A stretch of DNA of 64,000 bases from Apostichopus japonicus (lineage: Eukaryota > Echinodermata > Holothuroidea > Aspidochirotida > Stichopodidae). The notes under the pieces are model-generated. The model ran no database searches and was not told where the DNA came from. It worked only from the letters and a program-made list of their open reading frames with translations. How positions within the stretch are numbered: position 1 is the stretch's first letter; the number at the start of each line of letters is the position of its first letter. Where the stretch lies: positions 9,337,013 to 9,401,012 of the forward strand of contig NC_092577.1 in NCBI RefSeq assembly GCF_037975245.1, read 5' to 3'. The position numbers and the translations under genes are program-made. Of this stretch, positions 35,325-48,002 are shown piece by piece.

Positions 35325-37463
35325 TCACGTCTCTCCAACGATTACCCATCCCAGGTCTAAACACTGTGCGTAAGGAGCTTCATGTGGTCCGTTGATCTGG
35401 TCACGTACCTTGTGTACGCGTAAAATGTCCCTGCCTAGGAGTAGAAGGATTGGTACGTCTGGATCGACGGCTGGAATCTTATCAGCAATTTGTTTTAGGT
35501 GAGGATAATGTCTGGCTACTGCCGGGGAAGGAATTTCTTTTCTGTCGTCAGGTATTAGTTCACACTCTCTCACAGTAGGTAGGCGAAGCTTCACCGAGCC
35601 ATCCAGCGACTCTATGAACAGGTTGCTGGCTGCTCGTCCTGTGGTTTCTGTGGTTCCTGAACATGTCCTCAAAGTATAAGGAGCTGTGTTACATCGAAGG
35701 TTAAATTGGTCAAAGAGCTGAGCCTTGGCGAGGGTACCATTACTCTGCTCGTCCATTACTGCATATGCTTTCATTGCTTCGGATTCTCTGTTTTCTGGGT
35801 ACACCTTTACCATGCATATTTTTGCGCAGGAACGTCCTCTAAGGCGGCCATCACATACCTTAGTGCATGCCGAAGTGATAGATGCAGTGTTGTTTTCCAG
35901 CTCCTCCCCGCCGTCGTTTTGCAAAGATGACGGCCTTTGTTGATACTGAGGAGAAGGTCCGGGATGTAGAGCTGTGACGTGTCTGTTACTACCACAATCA
36001 GAGCAATGGATTGTTTCCTCGCAGTCCCTGGCAATATGTAGAGATGAGGCACAACATTTGAAGCATATGCCAGCCTCCTTCAGAAATGCCCGTCGTTGTT
36101 CGATGTCTTTGTTCCTGAAGGTACGACATTTCTTCAATGGATGAGGCCTGTTATGAATAGGGCATCGTTCATCTGGGTTGTCTGTCTTGTTGAACTCTGG
36201 GGAGGTATGGTCAACATAAGGTGTATCAATGTCAACCCCGGTCTTCATTACGTTGATGGCTTGTCGGACGCCAGATTTCGAAGCATCCTTCTTGAAGTAC
36301 ATTGAAGGACTGCTGGTGTGGGTGCTTACCACAAAACTCGGATCATTCCTTATTTTTGCTTGTTGACAAATGAATTCGGTAAACACTTTAAATGGAGGAA
36401 ATGGCACCATATGATCCGTTTTATACTGGGAGCCCCTCGTCATCCATCTTTCCTGAAGTTGGTATGGTAACTTTTCCACAATGGGGTTCACACCACGGGA
36501 AGTGTCTAGCCAAAGAAGACCTGGAAGCGTTCCATCATCCTTTGCACTCTGCAACTCTAGGAGGATGTCGCCTAATTGCCGCAATTTTTCTTTGTCCCTG
36601 ATAGTGAATTTGGGGAAGTCTTCTAGCTTTTTGAAGAGGGCGTTTTCTACGACTTCAGGTGCTCCGTGGGTTTCATCAAGTCGATTCCATGCCTGCTTCA
36701 GTCCTTCCCTTGGATTTAGTGCATATATCGCACGTAACGGAATCACCTGTTCCACGGAGGTGTCTCCTAACCATCTTATTATCAGGTCAAGTTCTTGTGG
36801 GGGCGTTAGTTGCAATTCCCTTGCCACTCGGATGAAAGACGCCTTCCACGATCTTAAATGTTCTGGTTTATCGTCGAACTTAAGTAAACCAGTACTGACA
36901 AGCTCTTTTCTTAGTAGGTAGCTGGTCAGATCTGTTGAAGCTGTGAGTTCGTTAACTGGATTTGTCCTTGGATACTCGTTAAAATGCATCGATTGGCTGT
37001 TGGGGAGTCCCTGTTCATCAGGTGCCCTCGACCGTTGTGTGTTTTGAACGAAATGGTGATGTACGTAGTCGTTCGTTCGTTCTGCTGAACTATTTTCTGG
37101 TAGAGGGAGTTGTACGTCTGGTATAATGTTAATCCTTTCTTCCGCTTCCTCGTAGACTGCTGCCTCCGCCAGTGCTGCTGCGGCTGCTTTTTCAGTCTGT
37201 AAAAGGAGTATATCTACCTCGTGAGCAGCTTTCTTCTTCATCAGTTCGGCTTCTCTGCGTGCAAAAGACAGTTGGGCTCGGGCTGCCTCAGCCTTGGCCC
37301 TTGCTCGGACTGCTGCAGAGCTTGTTGTAGACAAACAACTGGATCTAGTGCGTGACGATGACACACTGGTTGTCCTACCGTCGAGTTGTTGCTGGTGCTG
37401 TGGCTTGTTTCCGGTGGAGTCCTCCTCCGTTTCCCGGAACTGCTTGCCCGACCGTGTACTCAT
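35325..37463 (-). pseudogene. BEL/Pao gag-protease polyprotein, interrupted and truncated
   Basis: The likely start is ATG 37463 (MSTRSGKQF); the frame is open further upstream to 37568 but that part is the leader. Domains in order from that Met: an Arg/Ala-rich coiled coil (about 50-110), a capsid-like region with FKVFTEFICQQAKIRND (about 360), Cys/His zinc knuckles beginning CPIHNRPHP (about 440-505), then an A17-type aspartic protease with AVMDEQSNGT (about 560) and LLLGRDILRVHKV (about 670). The usual protease motif is D-x-G-S-N or similar; here it reads D-E-Q-S-N, so activity is doubtful. The frame ends at TGA (35325-35327) just after LGWVIVGET. BEL-like sequence continues in the same phase for about 25 codons (YKTNVLHNGR) and then degenerates. 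This is a dead retrotransposon copy, not a host gene. Confidence 0.88.
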
Positions 37464-37541
37464 GCTTGCGGGTAGTCTCCGATTGGCTTTTAGTTCTTTT
37501 ACTGTGCTGCCCTCACTCACGTAGGATATGCTTGCTAGACA

Positions 37542-37556
37542 GCCAGCTAACCCCCA
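37542..37556 (-). promoter_or_regulatory. Probable tRNA primer binding site of the BEL/Pao element
   Basis: On the minus strand TGGGGGTTAGCTGGC starts five bases after the LTR end. Its TGG start would pair with the CCA tail of a tRNA. Which tRNA is unknown. Confidence 0.5.
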
Positions 37557-37560
37557 AAAA

Positions 37561-37955
37561 TGAGGCAAAGAGAGATGTAGCTTTCTGAATTTCCCACTAG
37601 TATTTATGTGGTAAAAGTGTGGAACAAGATAAATGATTTAAAATAATACTACAGCTTTACGAGATTAATTACTAAATTTAATAGGATAATGAATGTACTC
37701 AGAACAGTGACGTGCTAACAATGTCGGTTAAGATCAATATAGCAATAACTATGACTGAGTACGAAAGAGACGAGAATAAAGTAGATTATCTCTAATAGCA
37801 ATACTACAAAAATGTACCTTCAGATTAACTAACTGAATAACATAACTATATATCCGATAACACCCTTGAACTTGAAATTAGAAACTACAAAGGCTGAATA
37901 TAATTAAGTAAATTAATTAGAACATGAAGAATATTGTTAGGTCCGATACCTAACA
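37561..37955 (-). repeat. 5' LTR of the BEL/Pao element
   Basis: On the minus strand the segment starts TGTTAGGTATCGGACCTAAC (an 8-base palindrome at the extreme end, common in LTRs) and ends CCTCA, giving TG...CA borders and a length of 395 bases, reasonable for BEL/Pao. It sits right before the primer binding site. No second copy is present in the window to confirm the borders. Confidence 0.6.
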
Positions 37956-39243
37956 AAGACTTGATACGCATGTGAATAAAAACGGTGAGCAAGCATATAG
38001 CATGTAACTGTGCTCTAATGGTATATACTGATTTGCCGATAAATAAGGTGAATAAATAATACTAATATGTGGTCAACGACCTAAACAAGATGACACCTTA
38101 GTGAAAGGTAATTTCCAACAATCTAGAAAATAAACAAAACAGAGTATTTACGAACTATTAATTTGCCAGGACAAAAACTGTATACACAAAAAGAGGTTGG
38201 TAGGTGAATAAAACAGTGTTGCCACCTATACACAAAACTGAAAGCTGCAGTGAACAACCTGCTAAAACAAACTGTTAATAACAACTAAACTAATGTGAAA
38301 ATTAAAGGGATAGCTGAGGGAGAAAATCTAATATGTGACCATTGACAATCTTTTACGATCACAGACGGAAAGGAATGTCGCACAGTGGCCGGACTAATGT
38401 GACCCCTGAGACTATATGGGCAGACCAGCTCTCCATCTATGGGTGAAGGACACTTAATTACTAATAGGTGTGGCTAAAATATATTAAAGGGCATGACAAA
38501 CATACCTAAGAAAGTGACTAGAAACAAGAAATATTAACCCTAGTTTACACAACTGACATACTCTCATGACATTGGAAATGTGATCATGTTATTATGACGA
38601 TGATTTGTCTAGGCTTGTAGCTCCATAACTCCAAATACTATTTTTTTTTCTATTATCAACATGTAAGTTAATGGCTTTCATGATCTGTGATGACGTCACT
38701 GATGTTGAGTGTTCTCTGATCAGTTCATCATCTCATAGAAGATTATTCTTGATCTGAGCATCGAATCCTCGACTATCATGATATTTTTCTTAATTGAGTT
38801 CAATATTCACTCCTATTTGAGTTGTTTCACATGTGTAATGTAGGATAAGTTTACAACTGATCAGTTATACTAATGAGTTGACAACAATTTTAACATGGTT
38901 GGTTATGTAACTAAGAGAATATTGGTTGTAAACTGATCAGGTATAAAACCGACATGATAATGATAGTAAACTGATCGGTAATCTTACTAAGATATAAGGA
39001 TTGTAAACTGATCCTATATATTATACAGATGATAATGATAGTAAACTGATAAGATAAAACTTAAGGAATCAACCAGATTGATTTTTCAGCCGATATGAAG
39101 GTTTCGTCGAGGGCCAACATAAATCCGGTGAATGTAATGTTTAATTTTTCATTCCAGCACCCCCTCCCCCCCCCCCCCCAAAAAAAAAAGGACATTTAAA
39201 TTGTACTTGCATTTTCATCAATTTCGTTTATTATATTCATCAG
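37956..39243. other. Intron-like DNA with short ACTGATC repeats
   Basis: No gene is seen. From about 38868 to 39060, GTAAACTGATC or a close form recurs four or five times at ~60-75-base spacing, together with GATAATGATA. A C run followed by an A run lies at 39167-39189. Confidence 0.5.
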
Positions 39244-39296
39244 TATGGAAGACTTTTGATAATCGTCGCCTGAATCTACAGACCGGTCTATGGCAG
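39244..39296 (+). CDS. Possible short exon (phase-compatible with 33638-33714)
   Basis: Acceptor TTATATTCATCAG precedes 39244 and donor GGCAG|GTAAGA follows 39296. The 53 bases complete the codon left by the previous exon and read VWKTFDNRRLNLQTGLWQ, ending in phase 0. A small exon of this kind can be chance; the good donor and the phase fit are the only support. Confidence 0.35.
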
Positions 39297-40525
39297 GTAA
39301 GAGATTGTGCGCCTTTCTAACAGCTATTGCTCATAATGCATTCTGGTCAACTTATTTGAGCTAAGCTGCCCTCTGTATTACTTTACCAGTAAATATAAAA
39401 TAATAGTTACAACATAATCGGTAAAATTCACTTAGTTGATGGTAGCATTTTAATTAGCTTGTGATAAACAGAAAGAACTGAAAACAACAGAAATTTAAAG
39501 ACATCTTCTTGCTCCCAAACGTTGGTCAGATTTATTTTATTATTGTTGCCTTTTCTACCTGAATGTCACCCTGTGTGTCCCTTATTACCCAACCACAAAT
39601 TTGTTTTATTATTCAAGATATTCTCTCACAGGATATATAAAGGCACAAACTGGCTTGCAAAAACGAGACACACATGCTAAGTTTTCATTAAATCAGGATT
39701 GTATTAATATTTTTGCTAACGTTGAAGAAAATACCTTCTTCATCAAAAATTTGGAATAAAGGCAACAAGGTCACTTTTTTATATTAATGAGATATTAAAA
39801 TAGTTGATAATTGGACAACGAAACTAACGTTAAATAGATCAACTCCAGGTATTCAATTGGAAAACTTTTTCTTAATATTATCCCCGTTATTTCTCGATCT
39901 AAATGTGATTTAATATATTTTCAAGCCAAATGTCTAAAATAATATAAACTTCGTACAAAACATGAACAACTGTGACTCAAGCTATATACTACAATACTGT
40001 ATCCTTATATACTAAGAATATTCCAATAGTTCAATGGAAGATTAAAGTATATGGACAAAATCAGTCTTAATGTGTCTTTTTTTTAATAAAACGTCACTGC
40101 ATGTAAACATACAGCAATGAGTGAAGGTACAAAATTCTAGTAGTTTCAGTTTGTAAAGATGCAACGTAATCTGTTGCGATATTCAGAGAAAAACGGAATT
40201 CAGATCGCCGTGTAAGAAAGAAGAGAAAATTGAGAGATGAGAACAGGGAATGGGGGGGGGGGTGGAGGGTCCTGATATGCGAGCATTGTTTTCATGAATC
40301 TTATTCAGCCCTTCCAATGATTAGTTCTATTTTTGTTCTATTGAAACACTCGTACAACTTCCATATCAGTGAGATTATCAGTGAGATAGTATTACAAATA
40401 TTGTAAAGATAAATATACAAGGTTTACTTTTGACATGTTTGTTACGTATATGTCAATCATTTTTGACATATACCGTCTAATTATTTTGAAGGGTTGTGAA
40501 AGTACGAAGCTCCAGAGAAGACATG
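39297..40525. other. Intron-like DNA, nothing recognised
   Basis: AT-rich DNA with a G run at 40252-40262. No exon or repeat family is supported. Confidence 0.4.
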
Positions 40526-40537
40526 GTAAAAAAAATA

Positions 40538-40750
40538 TATTACGTACGTACGTAATAATAATAATACGTACGTACGCAAGAATTTTCACGTACGCACGTA
40601 ATATTACTACTTACGCACGTAGTACTATCACGTACGTACATGATATGTATAATGTATGTACGTGGTATGTATTACGTACGTACGTATTAATTATCACGTA
40701 CGGACGTGATAATATTACGTACGTAGGTAGTACCATTACGTACGTACTGT
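40538..40750. repeat. ACGT-palindrome minisatellite
   Basis: Imperfect units built from (TACG)n or (ACGT)n alternate with AATAAT or ATTAT spacers, about ten clusters in 210 bases. The sequence is nearly self-complementary throughout, so it can extrude hairpins. A pure TA tract follows at 40919-40957. Confidence 0.9.
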
Positions 40751-40917
40751 TGCATTTACAGCCAAACCCCTGTCCTGATTTATAATGTAACAGACCGTTT
40801 AAATGACCCTGTATGTTACTGTACAAGCTCCCTGGTTTTAAATCGACATGGACATGGGTAGGTTTTTAGTTGTCTCTGTTGGTGTGAGACGTGCGTCTTC
40901 TATGCATTATTTTAACA

Positions 40918-40958
<41 letters not shown>

Positions 40959-40959
40959 C

Positions 40960-43900
40960 TTTAATTGTTGGCCTTGATCAAGTATAATAGGCTAATCAAA
41001 TTACATTTAACTATTTCTATGGTATTTTGCGAAGCGGTTAAATGCACAGAATGGTGATGGGGAAAACTTGGAAGTTAGTAATAGGAACAGATGTATGGGA
41101 AATTTGACTCTAAAAATGTATGTTAACTTGGTTTCCATACTTTCGTAGTGTTCAAATCAAATAAAGTTGAGAATTAAGTCACTGGGTAAACGTTTTAATA
41201 AAATTAAATAAAGCTTCATGTTACGTAATAGGTTATATCTTTGAACAATCCGTATAATGTTCACACATAACTGTATAGCCCTGCAGCTAATTAAGATATG
41301 TAGTTATGTTGTTACAACCAATGATACTTACTTCTTGAGTTATTTATCGTTTAATCAAATTCACACAATATTGTGTCCCACAAATTAATTGTCATGTTTT
41401 ATTTGTTTGTTTCCAAACCATTAAAGTCCCTGCCTACTCTCATCTAACTTGGTGTGATTTTGGTGAAATAAAGTAACATTTTGTTTTCAAGGTCCTTATC
41501 TTTCCTTTCACGGCCTAGTTTGTTACCAGCAGATTGTAGAAGAAACAACACAAATATCCATTATGGTATTCTTCCTTTGGAATTAAATATTACTAATAAA
41601 TTACTTTTTCCTAAAATTTCTTCAGGGGATTTGAAGAAACAAATGCTTAAATTTTTATTTGTCAATATTAGTGTATACGTAACTGACGTAAGTGTATGGG
41701 TACAGCAGGTTTAGATATAATGGAAGGACGGGTCTGGTTGTTATTTGAAACCAATAAACTCTAGTATATTCTTCTGAATGGTAATGCTTACCATGATCTT
41801 GGTGATTTGTATATATGAAGGGAAGAGTAGTATTTTCATTAATGACATTGCAAGTTTTCCGATCTATTACTCTTTTTTCTTTCTTTTTAGACCGGGCGGC
41901 GGCGGGGGTGGTGGTGGGGAGATGGTGATTATTTCATTTGTGTTAAATGGGAATAAATTAGAAGATAGAAAGTAACCCTGTAGTAGTTTGTGCAGCTCTA
42001 CTAATCCGCTTTGTTGTTCTGTTGTACCGATACCATGGTAATCAAACATATGCAACCACTTGACTAAATATGATTATAAGACACATATTCGTATTATTTA
42101 CCTCGTGTTTCGAACAGAAACAAACATTCATACATTGTACGATTGTGAAGGAGTCAGGATCCGGGGTGGGTTGGGTGTTGGAGTGGAGTTGTTCCAACTA
42201 CGGTATAGCCGGTAACTGGTAATCTGATTTAAATATTCATAATTTGTCATCGGCTAATTGTTTATTGTTTCTTGATAATTATCTACAATTGTTAAGGATA
42301 TTATATTGCCACACCTGCACCATCCAGCCTCATTCACTGCTTATCATTAATGTCTAATATTGGGTGGAGAGTTGAAGGCGCCAAGTAATACAGGAACAAC
42401 TCACGTAAACGTTTGTATCACGTTATTCTACACGTAGAAATATACTGATAAAAAATCTGGAAGTGAACAGAAATACATATCTTAAAATATATTTTTGAGA
42501 TAAAAGTCTGTAAGTTTTTCACGAGCATTGGTATGCTAATTAGCAACCGAGCATACCATTTCAACATTTAGTAGAACTCTTAGCGTGTATGATTTTGAAA
42601 CAACATAATTGACATAGCCACCGTTGCTAAAAATTTCCAAAGAACCACTACATCCTCGTGAAAACATTGATATTATTCTTCTGAAGAAAAAACTTAGCTG
42701 TAGTAGAAATCGGTGACATTAACAAATATCTAAATCAAATAATAGGTTCACCTCAAGGAAAGTACTAAACATATCCCGCTTTTACTTCACCTTCTCGATG
42801 TACATTATGTATGAAGCCTTAGAATGTTGTTAATCATGTTGCAACGTTCTTGTTTATGTTCATTTAATTTCGGGGCAAATGCTCATCACAGCACATACAG
42901 TTGTCGTAACAACAGTCCGTTTAGCCGACCCTGTAGCTTACTGTAGCTATACCCTTGCATATTGTTATGTTCATTTTCTTCGTTTTCTCTGGTGTAAGGA
43001 GAAGTTGGTCTTCCTTTAACTAAAGCTGCCTATCACGTCATAGGTTGTAACTTTGACCAAACCATTAAATATTCCCATAAATATTGGATACCCTGCAACT
43101 AACTTAGATATCTAGATAAGTTGTCTTCCTTGGTGGACTGAAGTAACATTATGTTTTCAAGTCCTTCTCATTCCTTTCACAGTTAAGTTTACATACCAGC
43201 AGATTGTAGCAAAAACATCGTAAAGTACAGACATTGTAAAAGTTCACTTTGCTACTCTTTCTTCAATCTTCAATCTTACTCAATGATTAACTCAAATTTA
43301 TCAAAGTAAATGTTTCTGCGACGGTTCCACGTACACTAATGTATATAAGACATTAAATACCTGTAGTTTGTAGGTCAGATGTGAGGATCAACTGGTAATG
43401 TAAACGGATGGTGATCGATGCGAAGCAGCGCGATTTAACATTGTTGTTCCTTGTATGGTTATAAAGTCATATCAGAGAGTGGTTTTTATTGCCTATCATA
43501 GATAAACAAAATTGCTTGTGAACATCAGACTCACCGTTTTCCAGAATGCAAATGCTGGACATTTTGGCGATTGAAATAAATGAAGAAAGAGGTGTTACGT
43601 TTATTGATAAAATGGAAGTAACTTGAAGACTATTTTGAAATTCGTTACATTATTGTTTTATTCGTTATTTGAAAGAAAATGTAAAAGAAGATCTCGCAAA
43701 GATAGTATTTTAGTGGCATCAGATTCGCTCTGTAGAGTAAATCATTACCGATTATTTGGTAGAGCTGTGATTAAATCACTTTCCACGCACATTTACACAA
43801 CAAGACCATAATACCAGTCAGTATGTTATGGCAATTATGATACTGCGTCACAGATATAAAGATTATAAGCCTATGTCGTATATTGCTTTCTGCATTTTGT

Positions 43901-44905
43901 TGAAAGCATATTAGATGTGCAGTAGACTCTCCTTTGGAGAAGCTGGATGATTCATTTACAGTAATGGTTGGATGACAAGACTAACTTAACGAATGTAGCA
44001 TAAACATAGCTGGTTTCGTTTACAGTGTAAACTTAATCGCCATCAAATAGCACTCAATAGTTTTCACCAGTTTGATGAATTATTAGAACTTTGATAGCTG
44101 CTTGAACTCATTAAAAACCAGGTAACTTTTAACCAGCATCGGAACTTAAATCAGACCTATTGCATATCTTATGACATATGCACATACCAGCTTCACCTTC
44201 TTATACAAGTAAGAATTGGGGCTCTAGTTCATTCTATTATCATCACCTGCTAATTAAAAGCGGTCATATTCATAGTTCCTACAATAATATTGATACACCG
44301 TTAAACAAATAATATGTTCACTTATAGCTTCCGTAATAAAATATCTTACTCGAATACATTACAAAAATCCGGCGCATATATTATTTCTTTGAATTATCAC
44401 CATTACAACAGTTCAAATATTCATAAACAAAAGAACCAAAGACTAAGAAATATAAAAACATATACATCAATATGAATTTAAATACAAGAAAGTAAAAGGT
44501 CAATACATGTTACTAAAACGAATCTACAAAAATGCTTCAAGTGCTTCTATTTGAATTAAATTGCAGCAAGGTAAAGAAAAATAATGTCTGGATAATTTGA
44601 TTGCTTCCTTGGTAGTAGTACAGCACCAATGTTATCAGGTTGGCTTGCGTGTGTGTGGGTTGAGGGGGGTGGGGATAGGTGTGCGTGTGTGTTTGTGGAT
44701 GTGTCTGCTAGCTTGTAAACACATTATCTCAACAACTACAAGTGAGCCAATGTGACGGAGAGCCAAACGTTCCAAAGATGTCGAGAAAGAAAGTGAAGTG
44801 TCAATGTCCAATTTGATATCAACAGTTACAATTTCATATGGAAATGTCGAAACAAAATACAATATGTCATTACGTCCAGGAACATGACAAAGAAGATACC
44901 AAAAT
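40960..44905. other. Intron-like DNA, nothing recognised
   Basis: This is about 4 kb of AT-rich sequence with only short frames. Minor points are a GGC/GGT-rich patch at 41893-41922 and two related segments (CAGCAGATTGTAG at about 41527 and 43197, each after CTTTCACRG) that suggest an old local duplication. Confidence 0.45.
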
Positions 44906-44911
44906 AGAATC

Positions 44912-45045
<134 letters not shown>

Positions 45046-45244
45046 ATACTATGTTCAAAGTATCTCTTTCGAGATCCGGCTTTTGGAATCACGAATGACT
45101 TCGAGTTGGTTAGAATCATGTTTGATCTCTAGAGTAAGGCAAATATGTCACCAAAGCAGAACGTATTGTTCGATACATGTGACAAACGTCTACAAAGGAA
45201 TAACGACCTTCCTTACCAGTTTCGAACCTCTTGACATACAATTA

Positions 45245-45321
45245 GCGTCCATAGCCTAGTGGTTAGGGTGTCCGCGTACAAACCGGGGGGGGGGGCTTTT
45301 TCGAATCCCGGTGGAGGCTGG
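45245..45321 (+). repeat. tRNA-derived SINE head and 70-bp duplication
   Basis: GCGTCCATAGCCTAGTGGTT begins like a tRNA with an A box (TAGCCTAGTGG). TTCGAATCCCGG at about 45300 fits a B box. A G run replaces the variable region. The following ~70 bases, starting GGTGGAGGCTGGAAG, occur twice in tandem (about 45311 and 45380). This is best read as a SINE, not a working tRNA. Confidence 0.6.
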
Positions 45322-45614
45322 AAGTTTTTTCACTGTTCTAGATTTTCCTTCTCATAACGTTTTCAATATATATTATACCGGTGGAGGCTGGAAGTTTTTC
45401 ACTGTTCTTGATTTTCCAACTCATTACGATTTTCCTTTATATATCTTCTGATCTATAGTCCCTAAAGCTCTGGAGGATTACTTGGACGATATGTCCGCTC
45501 ATGTTTTATCGTTTTGAAATGATGCAATTTTGGGACTTGTCGCCCTTGAAAACCAAAGTAGCCAAAAAGGAGTAAGAATTATCGCTCAATGCTACAGGTT
45601 CCGGGGGCTTGGCC

Positions 45615-46332
45615 CGGTGGGGGAGCTATGGGTATTGATCAGGGGGCAAGAATGGTCTGTAGTGGCGCTTTTGACACTATATAAGCGCAGCGCCACCACA
45701 GGTTGGCGCGGAACGTACAGGAATTTTTTGAGAAAAGATACGCCCTTGATCGCCAGAAATGGCACTTTCCGGACCTTGCTAATTTGCAGATAATCTAAGA
45801 ATATATAGGTGTCATCGCCATTTGTGACAAGTCGGAAGTTTATATGGGTATTGAAAGTACATGCGCTTAATCTCAATCCCTGTGGTTTCTTTGTGAGTGC
45901 TCATGTTTTACTAGCCCTGACACAATGCCTGTTGTGCCTGTTGTAACTTACTGCACTATCAACACACTGATCATGGAGCGGCGTATAACGTACACTGCAT
46001 GCCGACTTAAAGTTTGTTGTTTATTACTATTTCAGCCACTGCGCGTGTCGTATATCGTCTAAAAATAGATTGAAAACCCCGTACAGTTCTTGGTAATAGC
46101 TTCGTACAAGGGAAGTGCCGATAAAATAAAGACCGCCGTTAGAGCATTTTGTCAGAAAACTACACCAACAAAATGTGACAAATGTCAATAGGTAGATGAG
46201 AGTGCAATGAAAAGTCAATAATCGCGAATAAGTAAAAAGTGGTAAAAGCTGAAAGGGGGCCAGCAGTCCATTTGAGTCTGTCGGGGGGGGGGGTGGCTTT
46301 CACCCCCTGACTATATGGACGCTCTGCCACAG
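45615..46332. mobile_element. Second hAT MITE of the 31040 family, 8-bp duplication
   Basis: GCTTGGCC stands at 45607-45614 and again at 46333-46340, an exact 8-bp target duplication. The ends CGGTGGGGGAGC and GCTCTGCCACAG are diverged forms of the ends of the 31040 copy. Interior blocks align in order (AAGCGCAGCGCCACCA, TGGTGTCATCGCCA-like, CACCAACAAAATGTGACAAA, CAGCAGTCCATTTGAGT). This copy is ~340 bases longer because of a segment at about 45825-46165 absent from the other. Confidence 0.9.
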
Positions 46333-46693
46333 GCTTGGCCCCCGGACCGCTTTTTTCTGCTTTAAAGAAATGAGTATATGACAATTGTCACAGCTGAAGT
46401 CCCAGCCCCCTCCCCCCCCCCACCAGGGCTTAGAATACATATCGGAGACATATTTGCCTTCTCTAAAATGTATTTTTAGTGCTTTAAACTTGCTACGAGA
46501 GAACAAGAAGTCCAAGAAACGGTGCGGCTTACAATTATTCTCTGACATTCATGTGCTCCAGAACTACCAGCTGAGGTGATTAACTATCTGAAATGCTGCA
46601 GCTTACGGGGGCTTCGCCGCACTCCTTTACCCATCCACCGAAGCCGACCCCCAAAACAAGAGAAAAGTCTCCCCACCTTAATCTAAGCAATGG

Positions 46694-46912
46694 TTGAGCT
46701 TGTACTTATTTAGACGCCTTTTAGAACCAATTTACAATGCTGCACCTCTCCTAGGACCCACCCAAAACCAAGAAATGTTGAGCTTGTACTATATAGACTC
46801 CTTTTTTGAACCCATTTACAATGCTGCACCTCTCCTAGGACCCACCCAAGACAAAGAAATGATTGAGCTTGTACTTATTTAGACTCCTTTTAGAACAATG
46901 CTGCCCCTCTCT
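46694..46912 (+). repeat. ~85-bp tandem repeat, 2.6 copies
   Basis: TTGAGCTTGTACTTATTTAG starts copies at about 46694, 46779 (variant) and 46864. Each is followed by ACAATGCTGCACCTCTCC or a near form. Confidence 0.92.
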
Positions 46913-47275
46913 TTGCTACTCCAGACCACCCCCCCCCCCAGTCCCAGACAACTGACAAAAACAGTTTAATTAATGACGGTTAATCAGTTAATTGGTTGAT
47001 TATAAACTGGTTAATAATTATTTTGTACAATTGTGTGCTTGCCCCCCTGGATTTTCTTATGTAGACGGTAACGTGATTGCACAAAGTACCGAAGTATATT
47101 TATTTATATATATATTTTATATCTTAAGCTATCAAGCTGGATCAATGTGTTTTGCACTAAATATCTCATACTTGTTATTCCTAAGCTATTCCTAAACTAA
47201 TGACATGAGCGCAAAAAGAGCATTAAGGGTGTGTCATCTATGTCGATGAAGAGAGGTTGGGGAGGGGAGGGGGGT

Positions 47276-47850
47276 ATTGAGCGGATATCTCATGCATTGA
47301 CTCTACACTGAATACTGCATGTGTTATGTGTATGTATTGATATCTCATGCATTGACTCTACACTGAATACTGTATGTTTATTTAACGCGTATGTTTGGAT
47401 ATCTCATGCATTGACTATACACTGAATACTACATGTTTAACGTGTGTATGGATATCTCATACATTGACTGTTCATTGAATACTGCATGTTTTACGTGTAT
47501 GTATGGATATCTCATGCATTGACTGTAATCTGAATACTGCGTGGTTTATGTGTATGTATGGATATCTTAAACATTGACTGTACACTCCGTGCTATGTGTT
47601 TAACGTGTATGAATATATATCTCATGAATTGACTCTACACTGAATATTACATGTTTTACGTGTAAGTATGAATATTTCATGCATTGTCCGTACACTGAAT
47701 ACTACATGTTTTACGTGCATGTATGGATATCTCATGCATTGAATGTACATCTCAATACTGCATGTTTGATGTGTACGTACGGATATCGCATGCATTGAAT
47801 GTGCATCTCAATACTACATGTTTAATGTGTATGTATAGATATCAAACATC
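47276..47850 (+). repeat. ~55-bp tandem repeat, about 10 copies
   Basis: GATATCTCATGCATTGA recurs about every 52-60 bases, followed by CACTGAATACTGCATGTTT and ACGTGTATGTATG. The copies are diverged and none is open for long. Confidence 0.93.
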
Positions 47851-47969
47851 AATTACTGGGAGGTCAAATATACTTTAAATTTAATTTGGTGTCATATTTA
47901 ACGTTGCGTTATGCTTTATTGAATATCTTTTAATAAACTATCAGTTATATATAATTCTCTTCGTTTCAG

Positions 47970-48002
47970 AGATGTGACGGCAATGGCAATGTAGGACTAA
48001 AG
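47970..48002 (+). CDS. Possible 33-base microexon
   Basis: It is flanked by CTCTTCGTTTCAG and AAAG|GTATGG-like sites and, in phase 0, reads RCDGNGNVGLK without a stop. The other two phases are closed. It would follow the phase-0 end of the segment at 39296. Short exons of this kind are easily false. Confidence 0.25.

Larger units (their letters stand above)
35230..37955 (-). mobile_element. BEL/Pao LTR retrotransposon, 3'-truncated
   Basis: In transcription order (right to left) there is a 5' LTR (37955-37561), a primer binding site, and a gag-protease frame (37463-35325) followed by decayed coding sequence to about 35235. The order fits BEL/Pao. The reverse transcriptase, RNase H, integrase and 3' LTR are absent: below about 35230 the similarity stops. 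It lies antisense to the LRR exons, in what would be their intron. Confidence 0.85.

Noticed and set aside
35095-37588. Plus-strand frames opposite the BEL/Pao element
   Set aside because: They are shadows of the minus-strand gag-protease frame.
45245-45321. Functional tRNA gene
   Set aside because: A and B boxes are visible but a G run disrupts the variable and anticodon region, and a SINE-like duplicated tail follows.
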